Shown: in pieces, positions 12,529 through 21,896 of the stretch
Numbering within the stretch: the first letter of the stretch is position 1
How the letters are laid out: each line of letters opens with the position of its first letter
Source of the DNA: Fusarium oxysporum f. sp. lycopersici 4287
Lineage: Eukaryota; Ascomycota; Sordariomycetes; Hypocreales; Nectriaceae
Length of the DNA stretch: 64,000 nucleotides
Direction: 5' to 3'
NCBI RefSeq assembly: GCF_000149955.1
Contig: NC_030993.1
Location: 1,786,515 to 1,850,514 of the forward strand
Program-made: the position numbers and the translations under genes
Notes under the pieces: model-generated
Databases searched by the model: none
Told to the model about the DNA's origin: nothing
The model's input: only the letters and a program-made list of their open reading frames with translations

Positions 12529-13482
12529 GGTGCCACTTGACTCTTTGTCATCTTACATCCGACACTACAATGTCACCTTATCGACGTGTATGATTAGACA
12601 ACCCGTCATGATACCACGATTGCTTTCATGTTCTCTGGCTTTCACCTGGTCTTGATGCCCAGGCTGGAGGCCAGGAATTTGCGTTTGTACCATTTTGAAT
12701 TTCTGCATTGCAATGGCGTTGGCAGGGGCGGTTAGGAAGGGGATTATTTACGAGGGATTTCGGTTCTGGGGAAAAGCAAAGACTACTCATCCCGCGACAC
12801 ATCATAGATTGCTCGCGCCAGTACTGTGGCGCACGCGCTCAGTTGATTTGAGCGCTTCTAATATTCCTGAAGGACGCGTTGAGTTGAGAGAGGGTGCTGA
12901 GGAAACAAAGTCGAACAGTTGCCCAAGTGAGCCTTTTGAGGGTTCAGTAAAAAAACATGAACTCGGTAACGAGTTCGTGAAAACATGGAGAGCATACCCC
13001 AGCATCTGCTGGTGGCCAAGACAATCACATGGTTGCCATGAACTTGAACCAACATCTGCGAGATGCATCCTCCAGAGTGTGCAATTTTTTCTCAGTAGTG
13101 AGATATAAATAAAGTTTTAAGTTCTCTCCGAAGTTTGAAGTCTTTTTTGACATTTTGTGTGTGAAGCTCGCGTGCGTCGATGATGCATGATTATCCACTC
13201 ACGTGCCCAGCCAATAATGGCATTCTCAGTCAATCAGCAAACTAGCCCCGATTCTCGGCAGCGCCAAAGACTTATCAGCCGATTTTTGGCCCCGTTCTAG
13301 TGTCGTTTGCGACGCTCTCCTACTCGGACAACGCCGTGATCGGTGTGGGAACGGGGAAAAGTCTTCGCATTTCATCGGCCCATGTCAACTTTCTTTTGTT
13401 GACAGTGGCAGATAAGTGATCGTGCCTCGTAGGAAGCCTTTCTTGTCTTCTCCTCGACCGTCTATCATCTCTGTCTGTCACA
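12529..13482. other. Intergenic region, TBP 3' UTR and oxidase promoter
   Basis: About 950 bp contains no supportable gene. The first few hundred bases should be the TBP 3' UTR. The distal part holds a CACGTG E-box (13200-13205) followed by CCAAT (13211-13215), about 270-280 bp before the oxidase start. Confidence 0.5.
13200..13215. promoter_or_regulatory. E-box plus CCAAT box upstream of the FAD oxidase
   Basis: CACGTG at 13200-13205 is followed 5 bp later by CCAAT at 13211-13215. The first is a bHLH (Cbf1-type) site and the second the target of the HAP/CBF complex. Function is inferred from position only. Confidence 0.3.
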
Positions 13483-14904
13483 ATGGCTGGCGCTCCCTCT
13501 TCTATCCTTATCGTTGGCTCTGGAGTCTTTGGGCTCGGCACCGCCTGGGCTTTGGCCAAACGACCACACTACTCCAACACCTCGATTACTGTCGTCGACG
13601 ACTGCGCAGGACAGTTTCCTCCAGAAGATGCTGCCAGTGTAGACTCGTCTCGAATTGTACGAGCCGACTACTCGGACCCTTACTATGCCGCGCTTGCCGC
13701 CGAGGCGCAGAAGGAATGGCGAAAGCAGGGTGACCATGAGGTCGGTGGACAGGGACGATATTCCGAGTCGGGCTTTGTCCTCTGCGCTAGCGAAACCCCC
13801 AGAGACTTCAAGCTCAAGAAGTCTGGCATGGACTATACCAAGGAGAGCGCCAAGAATGTCGAGTCGATCGCTAAGCAGACTGGTCTGCCTGTGGATAAGA
13901 TCCAAAAGCTGGAGAGTACCAAGGCTCTCCAAGAGTTCCTCGGCACAGACGGTTATCCCGGAGACTGGGGCTACCTCAATGGCAACTCTGGCTGGGCTGA
14001 TGCTGGAGAGGGTATGAAGTGGCTCTATAAGCAGGCTCAGGCCACAGGACGTATCCAGTTCGTCAACGGCAAAGTGACAGAGCTCGTGACAGAGGGCGAC
14101 CGAGTCATTGGTGCGAAATTGAGCGACTCAGAGGTTCTCAAGGCCGATGTGGTCATGGTAGCTGCTGGTGCTTGGTCCGGCTCGCTCGTTGACCTTCGAG
14201 GAAGAACAGAGGCTACTGGCCATGCAGTCGCGTATATGGACATCACACCAGAAGAGCAGAAGCGACTCGACAACTTCCCTGTAGTGTTGAACCTCAGCAC
14301 CGGCCTCTTCCTCATCCCCCCTCGAAATAACGTCCTCAAGGCCGCCCGCCACACATTCGGATACATTAACCCGGTCAAGATTAACAACGCTCTTCCTCCT
14401 TCACCCAACGATAAGCGGGAACCCTTCCTCGCATCTCAACCCTACACCTCTCGCAACGATTCCTCGAACCCTTTAACCGCCGAGGCCGACAAAGATCTAC
14501 GCCGCGCGCTCACGGACCTGTGTCCTATACGTGGCCTAGAAACCCGACCATGGAAGGAGGCTCGAATCTGCTGGTATTCCGATACACGAGACGGCGAGTG
14601 GCTGGTTGACTACCACCCGGGCTGGAAGGGACTTTTTGTTGCAACAGGCGACAGCGGACATGGATTCAAGTTCCTACCCAACTTGGGCGAGAAGATCGTG
14701 GATGTTATGCAAGGCAATGGTGGTAAGCTTGGCGAGAAGTGGCGATGGAGAGAGATCCAAAACGATGGAGTCGGAAGAGAGACGAACGGAGTGTACACAG
14801 GTTTAATAACTGAGGACGGATCGCGCGGTGGACGACCCTTGGTGCTGTGTGATGAGCTCGAGAAGGGTCGGGCGTTTATTGGAGAGACGAAGGCCAAGCT
14901 ATGA
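13483..14904 (+). CDS. FAD-dependent amine oxidase of the sarcosine/fructosyl-amino-acid/saccharopine oxidase family
   Basis: A single exon of 473 residues. Residues 8-25 form the dinucleotide fold (ILIVGSGVFGLGTAWALA). Later come the MVAAGAWSG strand, ARICWYSDT and a GDSGHGFKFLP block near the C-terminus. These are hallmarks of the DAO/MSOX superfamily branch containing fructosyl-amino-acid oxidases and fungal L-saccharopine oxidase. Cys363 in ARICWYSDT is the position where family members hold FAD covalently. The reaction type is oxidation of a secondary amine with release of hydrogen peroxide; the substrate cannot be read from sequence. The protein ends in AKL, an acceptable PTS1 tripeptide, so peroxisomal location is likely. 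A hAT-like element lies 144 bp after the stop. Confidence 0.85.
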   Translation: MAGAPSSILIVGSGVFGLGTAWALAKRPHYSNTSITVVDDCAGQFPPEDAASVDSSRIVRADYSDPYYAALAAEAQKEWRKQGDHEVGGQGRYSESGFVLCASETPRDFKLKKSGMDYTKESAKNVESIAKQTGLPVDKIQKLESTKALQEFLGTDGYPGDWGYLNGNSGWADAGEGMKWLYKQAQATGRIQFVNGKVTELVTEGDRVIGAKLSDSEVLKADVVMVAAGAWSGSLVDLRGRTEATGHAVAYMDITPEEQKRLDNFPVVLNLSTGLFLIPPRNNVLKAARHTFGYINPVKINNALPPSPNDKREPFLASQPYTSRNDSSNPLTAEADKDLRRALTDLCPIRGLETRPWKEARICWYSDTRDGEWLVDYHPGWKGLFVATGDSGHGFKFLPNLGEKIVDVMQGNGGKLGEKWRWREIQNDGVGRETNGVYTGLITEDGSRGGRPLVLCDELEKGRAFIGETKAKL

Positions 14905-15039
14905 TAGAACATCAGGGTCTTGGGGCGTAAGCTGCATATGGATTGGATTTAGATGAAGCGTTCGTTTGTAGCAGTTTAAGAAATCATGTTTTGTTTGTAA
15001 AGATCGGATGTTTGAGAATGTGAAGAAGCGACATGCATG

Positions 15040-15047
15040 GCCTGACT
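15040..15047. repeat. Left target-site duplication of the hAT-like element
   Basis: GCCTGACT here is identical to 15807-15814 on the other side of the element. Eight bases is the hAT duplication length. Confidence 0.85.
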
Positions 15048-15806
15048 CAGGGTTCAAATCCACGACACTCCACGACACATTTGTGAATATGGCGTGGATA
15101 TGGATGCTGACTAATAATTTCGATGTGGAATGGGTGGAAATGGATCCATTATGGAAATGGATCCATATTGTGGAATTCGTGGAATGGAAACCTACTTCGT
15201 CCAACAATGGTAATTAATGGGTCCCGCCCGCCCTCGGTGACGTCAATGTTTTTGTCATTGGTCCATTAAAATCCGCCGTTGCTTGACGCAAAGGCAACAC
15301 ACCCACCGACGTTCCTGTTTCTTGTTATGCTGGATATTCGTAGCCGAACCGATATACCTATAGACGCGCCTTGCCGTCTCTCTCCGTCAAGATCCAGCTT
15401 TTGTAGAGCTGAAAGAGCCGTTGATTGTCCTCTTCTGTTCGTTCTGGAACGGATGTGGTTGACTTGGTAGGATGGGGAGTGGCCATTTCGATTTGGGGTA
15501 GTAACGCGAGTAACAGTGAAGCCCCCAGAATGGACTCATTGTGTACGGAGGAAAATGGGGTGGCAAATCGATGTTGTGTTGTTGTGGGTGATAGAAAGTA
15601 CTTAGGATATGCGGGATTTCACAAGGAAATCAAGGTATTTTCGAACCCCACCTAAAATATTCCACGATTTCCACATGTGGAACATGTGGAAGGGGCTTCG
15701 TGGCGTGGATATGGAAATGCTGAAGCCCACGTGGAATGGAATGGAATGGATATGGATCCACATTATGGATCCATATGTGGATTTCGTGGTATGGATTTGA
15801 ACCCTG
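15048..15806. mobile_element. Non-autonomous hAT-like element (MITE), 759 bp
   Basis: The left end is CAGGGTTCAAATCCA and the right end is its exact inverse, TGGATTTGAACCCTG: a perfect 15-bp terminal inverted repeat. Both ends are flanked by the same 8 bases, GCCTGACT (15040-15047 and 15807-15814). A CAGGG terminus with an 8-bp target duplication is diagnostic of hAT-superfamily transposition. Subterminal regions are rich in CCACGA/TCGTGG and GGATCC motifs, typical of transposase-binding arrays. There is no transposase ORF, so it must be mobilised in trans. It lies between the convergent oxidase and GAR transformylase genes and interrupts neither. The intact duplication suggests a relatively recent insertion. 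Confidence 0.85.
15140..15166. repeat. Left subterminal palindrome pair of the hAT-like element
   Basis: ATGGATCCAT occurs twice (15140-15149 and 15157-15166). A related pair lies near the right end: ATGGATCCA at 15752-15760 and ATGGATCCAT at 15765-15774. Repeated short palindromes at both ends are consistent with transposase contacts; this is inference. Confidence 0.6.
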
Positions 15807-15814
15807 GCCTGACT
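15807..15814. repeat. Right target-site duplication of the hAT-like element
   Basis: GCCTGACT directly follows the right inverted repeat and matches 15040-15047 exactly. Confidence 0.85.
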
Positions 15815-16259
15815 TGAAAGGGGGATAAGCTTACAAACATAACACCACTTACACGTTGAGTTGGTATGGACAGCGGGCTAATAAATATCCGACAGGCTAT
15901 GTTTCAGTCAACGCCGGCTTTGACATAACTTCACATGTCAGGGATGGGATTTTATATGGAACAGGGAGAGACAGATTTGAGTTTTATTCTGTAAGAGGGT
16001 ATAATGAAGGGTTGAGCTAAGGAATGCTCTCTGGTTCTTTGGTTCCACGACTCTATTCCCGGTTGTGCCAAACCAACAAACCTACATACGAGAGTAGCTT
16101 TTTAGTCACCCCTATGGCGATATAGAACTGCTTTTAATGGAGACGAGCTGCCTCTCATCTCATGTTCCGTATGAGTTTTGTATATGAAGTTTGTATCATC
16201 TCACATCATTCATAGTCATTGTGCAGTGCTGTTATAGCAGTATTTATGTCGTTTCCTTT

Positions 16260-17072
16260 TTATGACCTTCTGTTCTTGACTGTCTCCTGTGCCACCTTTG
16301 CAGTCGCATTGACGATCAACTCGTGCTCATGAGAGTGTACCTTCTCCTTATACTGTTCTAGGTCCTCTCCCTTCCACTCAATTTCCTTGACCAGGATAGG
16401 AGTACCCCTGTCTACTTCAGCGATCACGTAGTGGGCCATGATGCCTGAGCGTGTTAGTCGACCAGCCTTGAACTCATCATAAGCTCGCTCGATCGCATTG
16501 GCTCCGTCAAACTCTCCTGGTAGAGCACTGTGTGGTTTTGTTAATGATCCGGTAATTTGCAAGGACGTAATTCATTATACTCACGGGTGCAAGTTAATGA
16601 CGTTCAGACCAGCTTTCTGGATAGGGTCCAGGAAAGCAGTTGAGAAGACGTGCATCCAACCAGCGAGAACAATAAGCTCAGGCTTCTCGTCGGCTGAGAG
16701 AATCTTTTCGGCCAACGCAGCGTCATATTTCCGACGACCTTCAGTCACTTTCTGCTCGTCGGTTTCTCCCTTTTCCAAGAATCCGTGAGAGATCAAGTTA
16801 AAGTATTGCCAAGGAATGCCTTGTCGCGAGTTAGTATATACACATGAAAGTCGTATGGACTAGCACGGCGTATAAGATTTTGTGAGAGGGCTCGTACCAG
16901 CTTTCTCGGCTCGGACAGTTGCGTGTGCATTCCGTCGGTTCACAATGAGAGAAATGATACGACTATTTGGGAGTGAACCGGTAGATATCGCATCAATGAG
17001 AGCCTGGAAGTTAGAGCCAAAACCAGAGGCCATTACTAGAATTCTGCATGGTGATTGGTCCGGGTTCGACAT
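16260..17072 (-). CDS. ade8: Phosphoribosylglycinamide formyltransferase (GAR transformylase)
   Basis: Three exons on the minus strand (17072-16898, 16819-16585, 16527-16260) give 225 residues; the introns are 78 and 57 bp. The N-terminus has ILVMASGFGSNFQALIDA, the PurN-type phosphate-binding loop. The second intron falls inside the active-site block, which reads INLHP-ALPGEFDGANAIERAY when spliced. It supplies the family's Asn and His, and the catalytic Asp follows in AEVDRGTPI. The enzyme formylates GAR with 10-formyl-THF in step 3 of cytosolic purine synthesis. Like yeast Ade8 it is monofunctional, unlike the fused animal enzyme. It is divergent from the SR140-like gene across a 755-bp shared promoter region. 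Confidence 0.95.
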
Positions 17073-17178
17073 CTTGAAGTGTAGATATTGAAGTGAACTG
17101 AAGATTGTAGTATGCTTCAGTCACCACTCCGAATAATATTCTCCAGCTTCAGTTCAAATCTTTCCCCCTCTAAAGGGT

Positions 17179-17202
17179 ATCACGTGATGCCGATAGCGGC
17201 AT
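17179..17202. promoter_or_regulatory. Palindromic E-box and CCG-N4-CGG site in the ade8/SR140 promoter
   Basis: ATCACGTGAT (17179-17188) is a perfect 10-bp palindrome around CACGTG. It overlaps an inverted repeat ATGCCG-ATAG-CGGCAT (17187-17202) whose core CCG-N4-CGG is the arrangement bound by Zn2Cys6 dimers. Both lie about 110 bp upstream of the ade8 start. Function is inferred from motif and position. Confidence 0.4.
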
Positions 17203-17827
17203 AACACACATTGTCGAGAAAATGGCCCAAGACACGCTTAAACAAGATATGAGAAGCTGATTAGCCTATTTTGAGCATTTACAGTGATCATACTTCATCG
17301 TCCCACTTGGTTTGTTTTGGGGTGCAGAGTTGCGTCCTAACAGCTTACATTAAGAGCCTTCTATCGCTTTTGTCAAGATTATTACCTCCGTTGTGTGTTA
17401 ATCTTTCTCCGATTTTAGAAGCCACTTTCACGGGAGACTCGCTACAACGCAAAAACATTTCATCAAGCTGCATCCCCCCTTCTTGGTCATATCAAGCAAA
17501 TGTCTTCAGCCCGAAACCACAGTCGATAGGTGCCGAAACTGCAACTCACTTATGGAACCATAGGGTAGTTGACCTCGAAATACCGAATTGCGTTATACCC
17601 CATTAAAACTAGCACATCGTAAGCGATAAGGCTTACAGTGACGAGTCCCACTGAACTGGAGCTTCGGGGACGCGCTGTGACTAGGTATTGCGACAGCTAA
17701 CCATAACTTCAATCAACGTTGTGTTCAGTCTTTCTTTCAACGGTCTGCATCTCGATGGAGACTGGGTATACTTCGCGTGCGACAACAGAGATGCACTGAA
17801 TCAACAAACTACAAATCGAAACCGAAA

Positions 17828-20194
17828 ATGTCCTCCGGAAAGGGCGTATCCGAATTCCCAAGCTTGGAAGCCAAGCTGCAAAAACCGACCAAGCAGTCCG
17901 CTTTCGAGAAACAAAAGGCAGAAGCTGAAGCCAAGCGACTACGAGAAGAGGCAGAAACCGCCGCGGTATATAATGAATTCGTCAAAAGTTTCGACCGCGA
18001 TGATGACTTCGATGGACACAACGCACCCAGCTCTTCAGCACCTCCACGCCCGCGACATGGATTTGGAGGCCCGCCACCACCCTCGGGACCGGGAAGACGA
18101 CATTTTGGGACATCGGGACTGAAGAGCGGACCAGGAAGCTTGGGACCTCCGCCATCCTCGTTCGCGAAAAAGCGATCTTTCCAGGACTTTGCGCGGCCAT
18201 CGCGGGATAAGGGAGTCCTGGGCTATGATGAGGGAGCCAGTGGAGGAGGGCCGATCCCAGCAGCGAGAGCTTTCAATACAAGCGATGATGAAGATATGGA
18301 CGGTGTGACGGATAGGGCAGAAGAGAAGGCTATAGCGAAACCTACACTGCGACTGTCGAACATTCCTCCAGGAACTTCCCCAGCCACGATCAAGGCCCTG
18401 ATCCCAGACAATCTGACAGTCGAGAATGTCCAAATCACACCTTCGAGCAGCTCTGGGAACTCGGAAAGAAAGCATGCCGTTTCGATTGTCACGTTGTCCC
18501 AGGAAACACCTGCGAACGAGATCGATGCGGCCGTCAATGCGCTACAGAACCGATATCTAGGTTATGGATATTACTTATCTCTCCATCGCCATCTTTCATC
18601 AGCCGTTGCGAGTTCGGCTGCATTGCCAAATATAGGCTCTTCAGCGACATCACATCCCTTTGGTGCGAAGCCTGTTGAGCAACCATCAGGACCACAAAAC
18701 CCGCACACGCAGCATGGATTCAATAGCAGATTTGCGCCCCCAACCTCTTATGGACCTCCTGGCGCAGGCATTAATCGGTCGGCCCTGTTACATGTGCCGG
18801 TCAAACCGCCCACTGATGTAAAAATTATCCAACTAATTAGCAAGGTTATCGAGGGAGTTCTTGCCCATGGCCCAGAATTCGAGGCGCTGCTAATGTCACG
18901 ACCTGAGGTGCAAAGGGAAGAAAAATGGGCATGGATATGGGATGCAAGAAGTCAAGGCGGTATATGGTACCGATGGAGACTTTGGGAGGTCATTACAGGT
19001 TCACAGCAATCACGACAACAGGGGAAATACGTCCCCCTTTTTGATGGTTCGCATGCATGGAAGGCCCCAGAGAAGAACCTCAAGTTTGAGTACACGACCA
19101 AGCTGGATGAATTCGTGTCGGACTCAGAGTACAACTCATCGGACGACGAGGATTTTGAGGATGACAATAAGAGGGAAAACCCAGATGCGGAGTCCGAAAA
19201 GGCGTTCCTCAACCCGCTGGAGAAAGCCAAGCTAACACATCTCCTTGCACGATTACCGACGTCGATGTCGAGGTTAAGAAAGGGCGATGTTGCGAGAGTG
19301 ACGAGTTTCGCAATTACCCATGCTAGTCGAGGGGTTGACGAGGTCGTGGCGATGATCACCTTCAATGTTGAGAAGCCATTTGCTCTTACTAGCGCAAACC
19401 CTGACAAGAAGTCCGAGAGTAAAGAATTACAAACAAGCGCCCCCGAAGAGGCGCCAAGCAACGAGGGCCCCGATATCAGTGGTGCTAGTCTGGTGGGATT
19501 GTATGTCGTCAGTGATATACTGTCGTCTTCATCGACAAGCGGCGTGCGGCACGCCTGGCGTTTTCGGCAGCTATTTGAGACATCACTGAAAGACCGGAAG
19601 ACGTTCGAGACACTGGGCCTCATGGCGGAGCGACTCAAGTGGGGACGTTTACGTGCAGAGAAGTGGAAGCGTAGCATTCACCTTGTTCTGAATCTCTGGG
19701 AGGGATGGTGCGTCTTCCCTGTTGAGAGCCAGGAACTATTTGTTCGAAGTTTTGAGAACCCGCCGTCGCTGGTTGCCATTGAGAAGGAGGATAGCGAAGA
19801 GAAGAAGGGCAAATGGAAGACGGTGGAGGATGGACAATTACGTGCACTACCGGTTTCGACCGTCGACGAGGAGGAGGAGGATGACGTTCAGGGCGAGGCG
19901 ATCGATGAGGATGATGTTATTGGAGAGCCGATCGAAGAGGACGATATCGAGGGAGAACCCATCGACAAGGATGACATCGAGGGAGAGCCTATCGACGAAG
20001 ACGATGTGGTTGGAGAACCAATGGATGAAGATGAGGCTGTGGGGGATGAGTTGCCCCCAGCGCCTACAGATCAACCTACAGTCGGCACCGAGAACAAGAC
20101 CAAAGAAGAACCGTCTCAAGCCGGACAGCCTCGAAGACGGATGCGAGCAGTGGATATGTTTGCTGATTCAGACGACTCGGACAAGGGCGCATAG
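17828..20194 (+). CDS. SR140/U2SURP-like U2 snRNP-associated splicing factor
   Basis: A single exon of 788 residues. The start at 17828 is the first ATG after an in-frame open stretch from 17777 and begins the conserved SSGKGVSEFPSLEAKLQKP segment. The order is: a charged helical N-terminus; an RRM-like region (about 174-257, RLSNIPPGTSPATIKALIP to YGYYLSLHRHL); a SURP module (about 327-391, with PEVQREEKWAWIWD); a CID-like helical domain (about 461-645); and an acidic tail with five 10-residue repeats (about 690-740). This architecture matches SR140/U2SURP, which associates with the 17S U2 snRNP in the nucleus. A C-terminal RS domain as in animals is absent. The assignment is from domain order; a second SURP-domain family is the alternative. 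Confidence 0.8.
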   Translation: MSSGKGVSEFPSLEAKLQKPTKQSAFEKQKAEAEAKRLREEAETAAVYNEFVKSFDRDDDFDGHNAPSSSAPPRPRHGFGGPPPPSGPGRRHFGTSGLKSGPGSLGPPPSSFAKKRSFQDFARPSRDKGVLGYDEGASGGGPIPAARAFNTSDDEDMDGVTDRAEEKAIAKPTLRLSNIPPGTSPATIKALIPDNLTVENVQITPSSSSGNSERKHAVSIVTLSQETPANEIDAAVNALQNRYLGYGYYLSLHRHLSSAVASSAALPNIGSSATSHPFGAKPVEQPSGPQNPHTQHGFNSRFAPPTSYGPPGAGINRSALLHVPVKPPTDVKIIQLISKVIEGVLAHGPEFEALLMSRPEVQREEKWAWIWDARSQGGIWYRWRLWEVITGSQQSRQQGKYVPLFDGSHAWKAPEKNLKFEYTTKLDEFVSDSEYNSSDDEDFEDDNKRENPDAESEKAFLNPLEKAKLTHLLARLPTSMSRLRKGDVARVTSFAITHASRGVDEVVAMITFNVEKPFALTSANPDKKSESKELQTSAPEEAPSNEGPDISGASLVGLYVVSDILSSSSTSGVRHAWRFRQLFETSLKDRKTFETLGLMAERLKWGRLRAEKWKRSIHLVLNLWEGWCVFPVESQELFVRSFENPPSLVAIEKEDSEEKKGKWKTVEDGQLRALPVSTVDEEEEDDVQGEAIDEDDVIGEPIEEDDIEGEPIDKDDIEGEPIDEDDVVGEPMDEDEAVGDELPPAPTDQPTVGTENKTKEEPSQAGQPRRRMRAVDMFADSDDSDKGA
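19895..20044 (+). repeat. Five 30-bp tandem repeats in the SR140-like coding region
   Basis: Five in-frame units encode EAIDEDDVIG, EPIEEDDIEG, EPIDKDDIEG, EPIDEDDVVG and EPMDEDEAVG. Codons vary between units (GAG/GAA, CCG/CCC/CCT/CCA), so the peptide rather than the DNA is conserved. Animal SR140 has related DGVPID-type acidic motifs before its tail. Confidence 0.85.
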
Positions 20195-21896
20195 AGATAG
20201 GCCAAGTTCAATGATACCAATTTGTAATGGATTAGACGTACCGTTCCGTCTGCAAGATGGCGCCATCTAACGGCGTGGGACCAAGGCGGACCAAAGAGTA
20301 GGATGTGATCTCTAGCTTGTGTGCGACCGCTGGACATTTGAAGATCAGTTGAGTTGGATCCAATATCAAGGCCGGAACGCCAAGAATGTGCAGAGCATGA
20401 CATGAGACCAGACACTAGACGAGGATCCCACGGGAGATGAGCCTAGAACAGAGGCACAATGTAACGTAGATGTGGAAAGCACATGTTGATAATTGCAACA
20501 TTGTCGTTGGCAGATGAGTTTGTGATGAGCTATGCGTCTATGCTATTAGGATGGACTGTGCCTCTAACTCTTGTCAACTTTGTCGAGGCCCGAACCATGT
20601 TACGTCACAAATATTGATATGGCGGAAAGTAATTCATACGTATGAGGTAAAAACAGTCGACAGGAGAAAGCTGAGCGCTTGAGCTTTATGGTGGTGTTGG
20701 TGTTGAAGGTGGCCGGGGCCTTTGAGCCAATGGAAACTTGCTCACTCGGCCGGGTTGGCTGATGGATACGGACACAAGATAGTGGAGAGGGAAGAGAAAA
20801 GTGACATGAGTGATTGAAATGCGGTAAAGTCGATTTTTTTCTTCTTCACTATTATTGGGAGGGAACAGACCAAGCTTGTATTTATATTTAAACATGTTTC
20901 ATTTTGATTAGAGTCGTTGAATTGTCAAATATGCTCTTTCGGACGTTGCACGGAAGAGAACCGCCGGGTCTCCGGCTATACAGTGCTCCGTATCGGCGGC
21001 GGCTGAATTAGAGGAACGGGCCTGAGCCGGGGGGAACATGTTGGGCTTGGCTTGTAGGTAATATTAAATCAACAACGTCATGGAGAACTTCAAATCCTGG
21101 TGATACACTCTATTACATTCGTTTTCATATTAACATGTCCTCGGAATAATTTTTATCTTATCACGGAACCATCTTCAACATGGCATGACTTTCAACGTCT
21201 ACTATTCCGAGCCGATCTTAGCTGAGCTGGCACCGAACACCAAAATTGATGCGCGCCAGAGCCGAGAGCCAAGTCTGTCGTTAGCGTCACAGTGATCTTG
21301 CCAACCAAGTGCCTTGCTGGGATTAGACACCCTTTGGGCTCTTTAGGGCGTTTCTTGCACGCTGCAGCCCCCGCATGGTGGGGGGCGCGACGAACATTTG
21401 CAGGCAGGTCGTCCGCCGGCTGCTGACAAGGGAAGGGGAAAGGTTGGGTCCCTGAATAATGAACCATCTCTCGTCTTGGGTCTAGATCAAGATCCTCCGT
21501 TTTGCTTTGTTACATCTTCTTCTTACACGACAACAACGACGACGATACATGCCATTTCACACCAATCTCGCATTCTATAGCAGTCACTTACATCGGCCAC
21601 AAGCTACCATTTTCATTGAGTCCTAGTACGACACTTTCATATAGCACAGCCGCCGTGAACTTTGGAAACCCGCCTTCTGTATCCCGTCGTTTGCGACGCA
21701 AATTCCGAGTCCTCGAGTGTCGCCGAGTAATCCACGCCGCTTCTTCCACACACTCTCCCTCTCATGTCGACTCTTGCGAGACTTGCGCATTTGTAGGCAA
21801 TTGTTACGGCTGTGAGCCGGCCACCATCTCTACCACTATCCGTCTTGCTCCACCTCTGTCATCCGTCGTACATACGTTTCCGACGACAGTCTCACC
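20195..21896. other. Intergenic region upstream of the copper-fist gene
   Basis: These 1.7 kb have no supportable gene. The final 400 bp become C/T-rich, consistent with a promoter and 5' leader. I saw no convincing repeat or RNA gene. Confidence 0.5.

Noticed and set aside
15049..15059. Possible tRNA because of the GGTTCAAATCC B-box sequence
   Set aside because: No A box, acceptor stem or cloverleaf around it; the same sequence occurs inverted at the other end and is part of the transposon TIR.
18952..19677. 241-codon minus-strand ORF
   Set aside because: It lies antisense inside the SR140-like gene, is Ser-rich low complexity, and mirrors the codon bias of the real gene.
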